A stretch of 64,000 nt of DNA from Ferrimicrobium sp. Lineage in GTDB: Bacteria > Actinomycetota > Acidimicrobiia > Acidimicrobiales > Acidimicrobiaceae. Position numbers and translations under genes: made by a program. Location of the stretch: contig NZ_DAHXOI010000005.1 of assembly GCF_027364955.1 (NCBI RefSeq), positions 124,001 to 188,000 of the forward strand. The letters are read 5' to 3'. Positions 54,011-63,132 of the stretch are shown piece after piece (position 1 is the stretch's first letter; the number at the start of each line of letters is the position of its first letter). Under the pieces are notes generated by a model, which ran no database searches, was not told where the DNA came from, and saw nothing but the letters and a program-made list of their open reading frames with translations.

Positions 54011-54989
54011 TGCACCACCGGAGGATATGACGGCGTATCGGGAGCAACTTTCCGAGCTGCTTGAAGAGCAAAATGCCATCATTCTCGCCCACAACTATCA
54101 ACCAACTTGGATCAAGGAGCTCGCGGACTTCACTGGCGACTCCCTCTACCTTTCACAGAGAGCGCGTGATACTGATGCCACCACCATCATCTTCGCTGGG
54201 GTGCGCTTCATGGCGGAGACCGCCAAAATCCTCTCACCCGACAAGGGTGTCTTCTTGCCGGCCGAGGATGCCGAATGTTCCCTTGCTGACTCCATCACCT
54301 CCGCAGAACTGATCGAGTGGAAGCGTCGCTACCCAGGGGCCATCGTCGTGGCCTACGTCAATACTTCGGCTGCCGTCAAGGCCCTTGCCGACGTCTGCTG
54401 CACCTCCGCTAACGCCGTTGAGATTGTTGGCTCAATTCCTCCGGATCGCGAGGTACTCTTCTTACCGGATCAGTTTCTCGGCGCCTACGTACAACGGGTG
54501 ACTGGCCACCCGGGAATGCATATCTGGATGGGAGAATGCCATGTCCACGCAGACATCACCCCCCAACATTTGGCCGACAAGATGGCGCAGAATCCTCTCG
54601 CCACCCTGATGATCCATCCAGAGTGTGGCTGTACCACTCCCGCACTCTATCAACTCGCCGACGCCAGCGGCGGGCCCACCTCCCAGCGGGTACGCATCCT
54701 CTCCACCAACCAGATGATCGAGGAGGCCAAACGCTCCACGGCCACCCATGTCCTCGTCGCTACGGAGATCGGCATCATGTCCGACCTCATCAATGCCAAC
54801 CCCGCGGTGCGCTTCGAGGCGGTCAATCCTCGGGCACGTTGCCCCTACATGAACCGCGTCACCCCCGAGCGCCTGGTCGAGACGCTGCGAGATCGCATCG
54901 GCGAGGTTCACGTCGACCAAGAGATCGCGGCCCAGGCACGATTAGCTGTTGAACGGATGGTCGATCCGGGGTTACGCGCATGGGGTTAA
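53991..54989 (+). CDS. nadA: Quinolinate synthase A
   Basis: Fe-S enzyme condensing iminoaspartate with dihydroxyacetone phosphate to quinolinate. AIILAHNYQ, GVRFMAETAKIL, and the cluster cysteines in ADVCCTSAN, HPECGC and RARCPYMNR are present. 332 residues from the first ATG. If TATAAT at 54005 is the promoter, the true start must lie downstream, at ATG 54027 (GGAGG only 2 nt away), giving 320 residues; ATG 54000 is a third option. Overlaps nadB by 10 bp. Confidence 0.94.
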   Translation: MLIMSIIAPPEDMTAYREQLSELLEEQNAIILAHNYQPTWIKELADFTGDSLYLSQRARDTDATTIIFAGVRFMAETAKILSPDKGVFLPAEDAECSLADSITSAELIEWKRRYPGAIVVAYVNTSAAVKALADVCCTSANAVEIVGSIPPDREVLFLPDQFLGAYVQRVTGHPGMHIWMGECHVHADITPQHLADKMAQNPLATLMIHPECGCTTPALYQLADASGGPTSQRVRILSTNQMIEEAKRSTATHVLVATEIGIMSDLINANPAVRFEAVNPRARCPYMNRVTPERLVETLRDRIGEVHVDQEIAAQARLAVERMVDPGLRAWG

Positions 54990-56509
54990 TGATGCAGATG
55001 ACGCCGAGTCACGACCTCTCCTTCGATGCGGTCGTGGTCGGTGCCGGTATCGCTGGCCTCACCGTTGCGCTATCGTTACCATCGACATTGAGCATCGCCA
55101 TCGTCAGCCGAAGCTTTACCATGACCTCCAGCCACTGGGCGAAAGGGGGCATGGCTGCAGCTCGAGGCGCCGATGACGACCCCGCCGAACATCTTTACGA
55201 TACCATCGCGGCGGGAGGTGCATTAAATGACCCCGAGCGCGTCGCCCTTCTCGTTAACGAGGCACCAAACGCCATCGAGTTTCTTCAGCATCAAGGTGTC
55301 GCCTTTGAGACGCAGCCTGAGCGCGAAGCTGGGCACGGACGACCGAGAATCTGGCACGCCGATGGTGATGCAACCGGTGCCGCCATCATGAGCGCCCTCG
55401 GGACACGCCTACGGGCCACTCGCAACGTGACGCTGATCGATGGCACGATGGTCGAACTCATCAATGACGATAACGGCGTGATTGGCATCATGATCGGCCA
55501 CCAGAACGCCTTGACGCTCCTGCGTTCACCTCGCATCGTGTTAGCCTCTGGCGGCGCTACCGGACTTTGGGGTGATCACACCTCTCCCAACGCCAACCTT
55601 GGCATCGGAATTGTGAGTGCTTATCGAGTGGGGGCGATCGCCACAGATCTCGAATTCACGCAGTTCCATCCGACCGCCATCGCGTTGTCGGAATCTCCAC
55701 TTTCGCTAGCGACAGAGGCGCTCCGCGGAGCAGGAGCCTGGATTGTCGATGAGGAGGGCAAGCGCTTTCTCTTTGCGAGCGATCCCGCCGGAGAGCTCGC
55801 CACCAGAGACAAAGTGGCTCGTGCCATGTATCGCCATGGCGGTCAGGCCTACCTGGATGCTCGGCCAATCGGAAGGGAAGCACTAGAGAAGCGCTTCCCA
55901 ACTTTTGTGCGTGAGGCTCGACAACAGGGCCACGATCCGATGGCCGCAGGCCCAGTACCGATACGGCCAGCAGCACACTACACCATTGGTGGGGTGGTGA
56001 CTGACTCATGGGGTGAGTCCAATATTCCTGGGTTATACGCGATCGGCGAATGCGCTAGTAGTGGGGTCCATGGCGCAAATCGCCTCGCATCGAACTCCCT
56101 ACTCGAGGGAGTGGTCTTTGGTCGACGCGCGGCTCGCCACCTTGTCGATACTCCGAACCCAGTATCTCCAACCCACTTCCCACGCTCCACCAACCTACCA
56201 ACCACGGCGCCATCACGCATTACTCTCGCTCGTATCGTCGACGACGCTCTCGGCATCGAACGCAACGCGGTGGCGATCGAACGTGCCCTCGAAGCGCTCA
56301 CCGACGTGACCACCTGTGAGATGGATCCCTTCAGTGCCCATGAACTCATTCAGGCATCGCAGCTTGTCTCGATGATGCTCATCGCCGCCAGAGAGCGCCA
56401 CGGCACCATCGGTGCACACACACGTGCCGATGAACAGGTCGAGGATCCCCATTATCGCCTCACCTTCGCCATGGGGTCCGCTCCTCGTCGAGAGGCTCGG
56501 GTATGGTGA
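54980..56509 (+). CDS. nadB: L-aspartate oxidase
   Basis: FAD enzyme oxidising aspartate to iminoaspartate for NadA. The dinucleotide fold AVVVGAGIAGLTVAL, SHWAKGGMAAA, LEFTQFHPTAI, HYTIGGVVTDSWG and GANRLASNSLLEGVVFG are diagnostic. 509 residues. It starts within the end of nadA and ends 7 bp inside nadC. Several ATGs cluster at the N-terminus; the first gives the listed start, and the fourth codon onwards is equally possible. Confidence 0.95.
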   Translation: MGLMMQMTPSHDLSFDAVVVGAGIAGLTVALSLPSTLSIAIVSRSFTMTSSHWAKGGMAAARGADDDPAEHLYDTIAAGGALNDPERVALLVNEAPNAIEFLQHQGVAFETQPEREAGHGRPRIWHADGDATGAAIMSALGTRLRATRNVTLIDGTMVELINDDNGVIGIMIGHQNALTLLRSPRIVLASGGATGLWGDHTSPNANLGIGIVSAYRVGAIATDLEFTQFHPTAIALSESPLSLATEALRGAGAWIVDEEGKRFLFASDPAGELATRDKVARAMYRHGGQAYLDARPIGREALEKRFPTFVREARQQGHDPMAAGPVPIRPAAHYTIGGVVTDSWGESNIPGLYAIGECASSGVHGANRLASNSLLEGVVFGRRAARHLVDTPNPVSPTHFPRSTNLPTTAPSRITLARIVDDALGIERNAVAIERALEALTDVTTCEMDPFSAHELIQASQLVSMMLIAARERHGTIGAHTRADEQVEDPHYRLTFAMGSAPRREARVW

Positions 56510-57453
56510 AGCCCTCTCCCATCATCGACCCCCCCATCATCGATCTGGCCATCATCGACCTGGCCCTGGATGAGGATCTCGTTGCACCGGTCACCGCCAC
56601 CGAGGGGATCCACCCTCTCCGTGGGGCCGATGGTGTCGCACCGACATGGCAACCACTCCCGCATGCAACCGCAGGAGATCTCACCGGCTCACTCGTAGCG
56701 CACCAGGTAGTAGCTCTGGCTCTACGCGCCCGCGCTCATGGTGTTTTCGTCGGACAAACGGTGGCCTCGGTGGTACTAGGCCGGGTGGCAGAACGCCTGG
56801 GTACCCCAGCCCCGACCTACGATGCCGTCGTTGCTGATGGGACGATGGTGGAACCCGGTGCGACACTCGCCTGGCTACGTGGTGATCTGCAGACGGTCTT
56901 GGCAGCAGAACGGACGATGCTGAATCTACTCTGCCATCTTTCGGGCGTAGCGACCACCACGCGGAGCTACGTCGACACCATCGCAGGGACGAAGGCGGTG
57001 ATACGTGATACCCGCAAAACGACCCCGGGATTACGTAGTCTGGAGAAGTATGCGGTTCGTTGCGGGGGTGGCAGCAACCATCGCCTCGGCCTCTGGGACG
57101 CCATTCTTATCAAAGATAACCATCTCGCCTTCGCGCCCATGGAGGAGCTCGTGACCCGCGCCCGGCTATCTCATCCGAATCGACCACTCGAAGTCGAGGT
57201 CGATAACCTCACGCAACTACACCAGGCCCTCGATCTTGGGGTCGATCTGATTCTTCTCGACAACATGGAACTTGGAATGATCGCTGAGGCGGTACAGATC
57301 AGTCGAGGTCGTTGTCGACTCGAGGTCTCCGGCGGCGTGGGGATCGATCGCCTACGAGCGATCGCCGAAACCGGGGTGGATTATATTGCGGTCGGAGCGC
57401 TCACCCACTCCACACCTATTCTTGATCTTGGTCTGGATTATCTGGATGCGTAG
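56503..57453 (+). CDS. nadC: Nicotinate-nucleotide pyrophosphorylase (carboxylating)
   Basis: Converts quinolinate and PRPP to nicotinate mononucleotide. RDTRKTTPGLRSLEKYAV, GGGSNHRLGLWDAILIKDNHL and LEVEVDNL are canonical, and SGGVGIDRLRAIAETGVDYIAVG closes the barrel. 316 residues, longer than the usual 280-290. The excess is an N-terminal run of three five-residue repeats (PIIDP, PIIDL, AIIDL) and an insertion of about 30 residues between LDED and GDLT. The start overlaps the nadB stop by 7 bp. Confidence 0.95.
   Translation: MVKPSPIIDPPIIDLAIIDLALDEDLVAPVTATEGIHPLRGADGVAPTWQPLPHATAGDLTGSLVAHQVVALALRARAHGVFVGQTVASVVLGRVAERLGTPAPTYDAVVADGTMVEPGATLAWLRGDLQTVLAAERTMLNLLCHLSGVATTTRSYVDTIAGTKAVIRDTRKTTPGLRSLEKYAVRCGGGSNHRLGLWDAILIKDNHLAFAPMEELVTRARLSHPNRPLEVEVDNLTQLHQALDLGVDLILLDNMELGMIAEAVQISRGRCRLEVSGGVGIDRLRAIAETGVDYIAVGALTHSTPILDLGLDYLDA
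56518..56562 (+). repeat. Three 15-bp tandem repeats at the 5' end of nadC
   Basis: Units of five codons, each with ATC ATC GAY at its core, in frame, encoding PIIDP, PIIDL and AIIDL. They lengthen the first helix of NadC. Confidence 0.9.
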
Positions 57454-57973
57454 GCGCAGGGGAATCAGACGACGGCGTAGGCTCTAGAGCGTTTCGCTCC
57501 TCTACCGGTGCAGCGCCGTCTGCGCCCTCTACCTCGGACCTCTCGGCAACAAGCGCGGGTGACACAAGGATGGGTGCTGGCACCGGTTGTAGGAGTGCCA
57601 ACATGATCGCATCAGATGGTCGAGCACTGAACAGGCGCGTACGCCCATCCTGGCTTGAGAGTGCCAAGATCGCATGTACATTGCCATCGATGACGGATTC
57701 AAGCGCTACGTAACTGACGCCCATCCCATATGAGGCCAGGATGTCCTGCATGAGTTCGGTCGTCATCGGTCTCGGTGCTCGTTCCTTGGCGACAATGAGG
57801 GAGAGCTGACGAGCCTGTTCGATCGAGATGGGGATCTCAAACTCCACGAGCGAGGTATCGTCCGGGAGCAGTGTGATACGCGCAAAAGGCTCCGGCAGGT
57901 CAACTCCCACCCGCACCATCCTGCAGGGCACGAAGCCGGCAAGGTTGAAGCTATCAGGATTTAGTACGGGCAC
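57416..57973 (-). CDS. Bifunctional nuclease family protein (DUF151), copy 2
   Basis: 185 residues. DUF151 pattern: LVEFEIPISIEQARQLSLIVAKE, RPMTTELMQDILASYGM and FSARPSDAIMLALLQP. It is divergent from copy 1 near 13 kb and carries an acidic, proline-rich tail of about 45 residues (from residue 140). It overlaps rodA upstream by 20 bp and nadC convergently by 38 bp. GTG start at 57973. Nuclease activity is a family property only. Confidence 0.83.
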   Translation of the reverse strand: MPVLNPDSFNLAGFVPCRMVRVGVDLPEPFARITLLPDDTSLVEFEIPISIEQARQLSLIVAKERAPRPMTTELMQDILASYGMGVSYVALESVIDGNVHAILALSSQDGRTRLFSARPSDAIMLALLQPVPAPILVSPALVAERSEVEGADGAAPVEERNALEPTPSSDSPAPTHPDNPDQDQE

Positions 57974-59099
57974 GCTGGGCCCCTACATTGAGTGCCAAAC
58001 CCACCATCGCGAGAAAGGCGAGCATCGCCGAACCGCCGTAGCTGATCAACGGCAAGGGGATGCCTGTAATGGGCATAATCCCTATGGTCATGCCCACGTT
58101 TTGGAAAACCGAATAGCCGATCCAGGCCAAGCCACCGGCCACGATCAACGTCCCCGTGATGTCCTTTGCCCAGCGCATTGCGCTCCACATTCGCCATATC
58201 AGTATCGCGTACCCTGCCAAGAGAGCGGCGCATCCAACGAAACCAAGTTGTTCTCCAATTGCGGTAAAGATAAAATCGGTCTGCTGTTCGGGCACAAAGG
58301 CCAGAGTGGTCTGTGACCCATTAAACAAGCCAACTCCAAAGATATGTCCGGAGCCAATGGCAATCTTGGATTGGGCGAGGTTATATCCGAAGGTCGATGC
58401 ATCTGCCTTCGGGTTGAGAAAGGATAACAAGCGGTGCAGCTGATAGCTCTTGAGGAAACCCACATGAAGGACTGCAACCACTCCAACGACACCCACCACC
58501 ACGAGTGCGAGCAGATAGCGTGCTGGGACACCCGCCATCACCAGCATCAGCGCCGTAATGATGCCGATGACGATCCCGGTGCCAAGATCAGGTTGCTTGA
58601 TCACCAACACCATTGGGATGCCTCCCATCAGGAGGATGGTGATCACCGCGCGGAGATCGATGGGATCATCTCGATTCGCGACGTAGGCGGCAACTCCGAA
58701 TATGACTCCGATCGGCGCGAACTCAGAGGGCTGTATCTGAATCGGACCGAGTTGGAACCATCGCTGCGATCCGAGTTGTGAGGTACCGATCGGCGATAGC
58801 ACAGCAAGCAGCCCGAGAAGGCTAGCGCCGTAGATGATGTAAGCCAGATGCGCGATCCGTTGGTAATCGACCAACGCGAGGACCACCATCACCACCGCAC
58901 CGAGGAGGAAGTAAATCGCCTGACGTTCGAAGTAGTAATGGCCCGAGATGCCCGCATGAACGAGTTGTTCCTTGGTAGCGGAGTAGATCATGATGACGCC
59001 AAAGGCTCCGATCCCTAACGCCACGATCGCCAACAACAGATCGATCCGGCTCAGTTCGCGCCAGAGACTCGTCTTGCGACGGACAGCCATCTGGGTCAT
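57954..59099 (-). CDS. rodA: Rod shape-determining protein RodA (SEDS glycosyltransferase)
   Basis: Peptidoglycan polymerase of the elongation machinery. About ten helices; GSQRWFQLGPIQIQPSEFA, VIKQPDLGTG, the long loop with FLNPKADASTFGYN and GVGLFNGSQ, EQQTDFIFTAIGEQLG, and GIPLPLISYGGSAML are RodA-specific. 381 residues. The 5' end overlaps the upstream hypothetical gene by 4 bp (ATGA). No mreBCD or pbp2 within the window. Confidence 0.93.
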   Translation of the reverse strand: MTQMAVRRKTSLWRELSRIDLLLAIVALGIGAFGVIMIYSATKEQLVHAGISGHYYFERQAIYFLLGAVVMVVLALVDYQRIAHLAYIIYGASLLGLLAVLSPIGTSQLGSQRWFQLGPIQIQPSEFAPIGVIFGVAAYVANRDDPIDLRAVITILLMGGIPMVLVIKQPDLGTGIVIGIITALMLVMAGVPARYLLALVVVGVVGVVAVLHVGFLKSYQLHRLLSFLNPKADASTFGYNLAQSKIAIGSGHIFGVGLFNGSQTTLAFVPEQQTDFIFTAIGEQLGFVGCAALLAGYAILIWRMWSAMRWAKDITGTLIVAGGLAWIGYSVFQNVGMTIGIMPITGIPLPLISYGGSAMLAFLAMVGLALNVGAQRARTKS

Positions 59100-59503
59100 G
59101 ACAGACCCAGCAGCCTTTCAAGGGCAGACCGGGCCATCACGCTCTGCCCTGCCTCAGCTTGAAACCGTACTAGCGCGGTGGCGATCCAGTCAGATAGTTT
59201 GAGTGTCTCAGTGCGGATTCGCACGCCGCCAACCACATGATCGACCCGACTCGATTGGACCTTGCCGTCCTTGTCACGTTCTATGATAAATCGTTCAGCA
59301 CCAACATCGAAGTAGTCGGTACGTTGCTTACGCTTCGTCTCAGTATGCAGCCGGTCCTTGAACAGCTCCAATACCCGCTCAAGACCCACCGTCTCTAACG
59401 CCTGTGCCTCCGCAGCCAGCTTGAACAAGTCTGAGGAATCCACCAGACCGTCAGCCGCATCGCCAAAGGCGTCACCTGATTCTTGACCATTCTCTGCTAC
59501 CAT
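59096..59503 (-). CDS. Hypothetical soluble protein coupled to rodA
   Basis: About 135 residues, rich in charged residues, without signal peptide or membrane segments. The middle part TDYFDVGAERFIIERDKDGKV looks like a beta-hairpin and the ends are helical. ATG at 59503 is chosen; the frame remains open for 12 more codons. Stop overlaps the rodA start (ATGA). I do not recognise the family. It is divergent from pspA with 59 bp between starts. Confidence 0.68.
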   Translation of the reverse strand: MVAENGQESGDAFGDAADGLVDSSDLFKLAAEAQALETVGLERVLELFKDRLHTETKRKQRTDYFDVGAERFIIERDKDGKVQSSRVDHVVGGVRIRTETLKLSDWIATALVRFQAEAGQSVMARSALERLLGLS

Positions 59504-59562
59504 GATAGGTAATAGAGTAATAGCTCTAGCCATCATCACTTTAGGGTTAAGGAGATCCTTTC

Positions 59563-60750
59563 ATGAGCATGTTCAAGCGCGTCTCTCAGGTCTTCCAACA
59601 GAAGTCAAATGCACTCCTTGACAAGGTTGAGGACCCAACGCAGGCCATCGACCTCAGCTACGAGAAGATGCAGGAGAATCTCCAGCAGGTTCGCAGGTCG
59701 ATCGCCGATGTTCTCACCTCGCAAAAACGCCTCGAGGCGCAACGAGCACAGCTGCAGGCCCAATACGACAAACTGCAGGGTCAGGCACGGCAGGCTCTTC
59801 AGCAAGGGCAGGAGGATGTCGCGAAGATGGCTCTCCAACGAGCCACCGCCATCCAGCCCCAGATCGACTCTCTCACCCCACAGATCAACCAACTCGCCCA
59901 GCAAGAGAGTGCGCTCGAGGAGACCGGTCGAACACTGAACTCCAAGATCGAGGCCTTTCGCGCGCAGCGTGACACCATGAAGGCCCAATACACCGCTGCC
60001 AAGGCATCCTCTTCGGCGCTTGAGAACCTCACCGGACTCTCAGATCAGATGACAGACGTCAACATGATGATGGATCGCGCCCAAGATAAGATCTCGCAGA
60101 TGCAGTCGCGGGCTGCAGCCGTCGGCGAGCTAGCGAACTCCGGCGTGCTCGACTCCCCGTCACTTGGCGGACATGGCGATGATATCGAAGCAGCTCTCGC
60201 TCAGAAGTCCTCTGCAAATGACGTAGATCTGCAACTTGCCGCAATGAAAGCAGAGCTCAACGGCCCAGCTCAGCCAGCGAGTCTTGGGGCACCGACGAAC
60301 ACGAGCGACACCAAGGAGCTCCATGCAGCGGACACAACTACCACCGACGCAGCAGCTAGCCCAGCACCGGTGGCCGGTGACTCCTTTGTGGTTCGGGTAC
60401 TCGGCCAGAACCGTTTCCGCATTCCGAACTCCATTCGACCAGCCCTCGATGGGCTCGACGCAGCGTTGGAGATGGCGGTTGACAAGAACGACGCTGAATC
60501 TTTTGCACAACTGGTCAAGCAGCTTGGGCTTCTCGTCTCAACCAACGGCACAGCCTTGGAGGAGACGGACACCACCAAGGCCGACATCGTCCTGCCAAGT
60601 CCAGATATGACTCTCGACGAAGCGAAGAAACTCTTCTTTGATGCACCAGCTACAATACAAGACGCAACGGCGCCAGACGCAACGGCGCCGACTACTACCG
60701 GCGCTGCCACTAATGGGGCGGGTACCACTGCCGAGGCAACGGAGAGCTGA
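59563..60750 (+). CDS. pspA: PspA/IM30 protein fused to a PspAA-like domain
   Basis: Residues 1-220 are a PspA coiled coil (FKRVSQVFQQKSNALLDKVEDP, YEKMQENLQQVRRSI), which binds stressed membranes. Residues 225-270 are an Ala/Thr-rich linker. Residues 271-360 (FVVRVLGQNRFRIP, ALDGLDAALEMAV, ADIVLPSPDMTLDEAKKLFF) match the PspAA domain, normally a separate small gene next to pspA. A low-complexity tail has a DATAP repeat. 395 residues. AAGGAG 8 nt before ATG 59563. Divergent from the rodA operon, so it likely reports envelope stress. Confidence 0.9.
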   Translation: MSMFKRVSQVFQQKSNALLDKVEDPTQAIDLSYEKMQENLQQVRRSIADVLTSQKRLEAQRAQLQAQYDKLQGQARQALQQGQEDVAKMALQRATAIQPQIDSLTPQINQLAQQESALEETGRTLNSKIEAFRAQRDTMKAQYTAAKASSSALENLTGLSDQMTDVNMMMDRAQDKISQMQSRAAAVGELANSGVLDSPSLGGHGDDIEAALAQKSSANDVDLQLAAMKAELNGPAQPASLGAPTNTSDTKELHAADTTTTDAAASPAPVAGDSFVVRVLGQNRFRIPNSIRPALDGLDAALEMAVDKNDAESFAQLVKQLGLLVSTNGTALEETDTTKADIVLPSPDMTLDEAKKLFFDAPATIQDATAPDATAPTTTGAATNGAGTTAEATES

Positions 60751-60779
60751 CCTCAGTCTTGTAGTCCGCGACTCGTCGA

Positions 60780-60800
60780 ACCGCGCCAGATTGGTGCGGT
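60780..60800. terminator. Hairpin between convergent pspA and uvrB
   Basis: ACCGCGCCA pairs with TGGTGCGGT (one G-U) around GAT. No T tract on either side; a plausible shared, weak terminator. Confidence 0.35.
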
Positions 60801-60849
60801 GATCTGCTGGTCGGGACGTACCTTAAGTGTGCACCGGCCTGTTCCGCCC

Positions 60850-60881
60850 TGTTCTCTATGAGTTCTGTTCTCTATGAGAGC
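60850..60881. repeat. 16-bp tandem duplication spanning the uvrB stop codon
   Basis: TGTTCTCTATGAGTTC and TGTTCTCTATGAGAGC, 14 of 16 identical. The second copy contains the uvrB stop (TAG on the minus strand). Confidence 0.85.
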
Positions 60882-62857
60882 AGTCGGCTGAGTTCTTTGA
60901 TGTCATCGCGCAGTTTTGCCGCCTCCTCAAAACGGAGCTCAGTGGCGCAGGCCTCCATCTCGACGCTCAACGCACTGATGACCTCCTGGAGCTGTTCAGG
61001 GGCCAGGTGAGCGTAGCGTTCGCCCACCTTTGACCGTCGCAGTTTGGGGACCCGTGAAGGGGAGTGTTCGTCACCCATAAGGTCTCCGAGGCGCGCTGTT
61101 ACTGTTGTTGGAGTAATCCCACGAATCTCGTTATAGTGCTCCTGGACTGCACGCCGTCGCGCGGTCTCGGAGATTGCATACTCCATTGATCGCGTCACCT
61201 TGTCCCCGTAGAGCAAGACGGTGCCATGACTATTACGCGCCGCACGCCCGATCGTCTGTACCAGCGAGGTCTCGGAGCGCAGAAACCCTTCCTTGTCAGC
61301 GTCGAGAATGGCCACCAGCGAGACCTCCGGGAGATCGAGACCCTCCCGCAACAGGTTGATGCCAACAAGCACATCAAACTCCCCAAGGCGAAGATCACGG
61401 ATCAGTTCAATGCGATCCAGCGTCTCAACATTCGAGTGCAGGTAACGTACGCGTACCCCAAGTCCCTCGAAATAATCCGTCAGGTCCTCGGCCATCTTCT
61501 TTGTCAGCGTCGTCACCAAGACGCGCTCGTTGACCTCAACCCTACGATGGATCTCTCTGAGGAGATCGTCAATCTGCCCTTTGGTAGGGCGCACCTCTAC
61601 AACGGGATCGAGCAGTCCTGTTGGTCGTACAATCTGCTCGACCACCGAAGACGACTGGGAGATCTCGTAAGGCGCAGGCGTCGCAGAAAGGAAGATGGCC
61701 TGGTTGATACGCTCATAGAACTCGTCAAAACGTAGTGGACGATTGTCCATCGCCGATGGTAGGCGGAAGCCGTGTTCCACAAGGGTCTCCTTGCGGGAAC
61801 GGTCACCGGCGTATTGGCCACGGAGCTGGGGCACGGTAACATGACTCTCATCGATGATAAGCAGATAGTCCTGGGGGAAATAATCTAACAGCGTGTAGGG
61901 AGGCTGCCCAGCTTTGCGACCGTCGAGATGACGAGAATAGTTCTCGATTCCCGAACAGAATCCGACCTCACCGAGCATCTCCAGATCGAACTCAGTTCGC
62001 ATCTTGAGACGCTGTGCCTCAAGGAGTTTGCCCTGGTGGTCAAAGTATCCAAGCTGGTCACGGAGTTCATCCTCAATGCCATTCATGGCGACTTTTAGGC
62101 GTTCTGGGCTCGCGAGGTAATGAGTAGCGGGAAAAATGACGAACTCGTCCAGATCTTTGACCAGTTCGCCTGTCAGAAGATCTACCTTTGAGATCCTCTC
62201 AATCTCGTCGCCAAAGAACTCGATTCTCATGGCGAACTCCTCGTACGCTGGATGAACCTCGACGGTATCCCCACGCAATCGAAACTTGCCTCGCGAAACC
62301 TCCACATCATTACGCTCATACTGCATCGCCACCAGCGATCGCGCAATCGTTTGCAGGGAGATACTCTTGCCACACTGGAGCGGAAGAATCTGGCCCTGGT
62401 ACTCCTCCGGCGACCCCAGGCCGTAGATACATGAGACCGATGCGACGACGACGACGTCCCTTCTTGTCAGCAGAGCCGACGTGGCGGCGTGGCGCAGGCG
62501 ATCGATCTCATCGTTAATCGACGAATCTTTCTCGATGTAGGTATCGGTCGTTGGGAGATACGCCTCCGGTTGGTAGTAGTCGTAGTACGAGACGAAGTAC
62601 TCCACCCGATTATGCGGGAAGAAGCCACGAAATTCGTTGGCGAGCTGTGCCGCCAGCGACTTGTTAGGCGCGATGATCAACGTTGGACGCTGTACTGCTT
62701 CAATGGTCCATGCGATGGTCGCACTCTTACCCGAACCGGTAATACCTAGGAGGGTCTGGAACCGCTCGCCACGCTTGATTCCCTTCGCAAGCTCTGCAAT
62801 AGCCTTCGGTTGATCCCCAGCCGGTTCATAGTTTGAGACCACCTGAAATTCTGGCAC
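60872..62857 (-). CDS. uvrB: Excinuclease ABC subunit B
   Basis: Damage-verifying helicase-like subunit of nucleotide excision repair. Walker A is [10 protein letters not shown], the beta-hairpin region [21 protein letters not shown] is intact, motif II is [10 protein letters not shown], motif [11 protein letters not shown], and the C-terminal UVR motif is [22 protein letters not shown]. 661 residues, normal. Single gene, minus strand. Confidence 0.97.
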   Translation of the reverse strand: MPEFQVVSNYEPAGDQPKAIAELAKGIKRGERFQTLLGITGSGKSATIAWTIEAVQRPTLIIAPNKSLAAQLANEFRGFFPHNRVEYFVSYYDYYQPEAYLPTTDTYIEKDSSINDEIDRLRHAATSALLTRRDVVVVASVSCIYGLGSPEEYQGQILPLQCGKSISLQTIARSLVAMQYERNDVEVSRGKFRLRGDTVEVHPAYEEFAMRIEFFGDEIERISKVDLLTGELVKDLDEFVIFPATHYLASPERLKVAMNGIEDELRDQLGYFDHQGKLLEAQRLKMRTEFDLEMLGEVGFCSGIENYSRHLDGRKAGQPPYTLLDYFPQDYLLIIDESHVTVPQLRGQYAGDRSRKETLVEHGFRLPSAMDNRPLRFDEFYERINQAIFLSATPAPYEISQSSSVVEQIVRPTGLLDPVVEVRPTKGQIDDLLREIHRRVEVNERVLVTTLTKKMAEDLTDYFEGLGVRVRYLHSNVETLDRIELIRDLRLGEFDVLVGINLLREGLDLPEVSLVAILDADKEGFLRSETSLVQTIGRAARNSHGTVLLYGDKVTRSMEYAISETARRRAVQEHYNEIRGITPTTVTARLGDLMGDEHSPSRVPKLRRSKVGERYAHLAPEQLQEVISALSVEMEACATELRFEEAAKLRDDIKELSRLLS

Positions 62858-63132
62858 GCACCCAGCCTAGGCGCGTCATGGCTCAAACGTTCACACAGCC
62901 ATGTGTCCGACCATCGCTACTCGATCCCTGCAGCCTCCCGACCAGGTCACCGTACGGTCCAGATACTGTTCATGACCGTCACAGCCCCTCCAAGGCCCGG
63001 TACCACTGGGGGATCCTGCGCAATCTGACGATTTGTGCACCACCAGCGGTTAAGGTGGTCGGTAGTTGCGCATCGCAACTACCGACTTACACCGCTCATC
63101 CCAATGAGCATGCGACCCGACTTGGAGGTTCC
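62858..63132. other. 275-bp divergent spacer uvrB / hydrolase
   Basis: The hydrolase frame is open back to 62833 but its translation upstream of 63133 is not family-like. GGTAGTTGCG and CGCAACTACC (63060-63079) form a perfect 10-bp inverted repeat with no spacer, a candidate operator about 55 bp before the hydrolase ATG. Confidence 0.5.
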
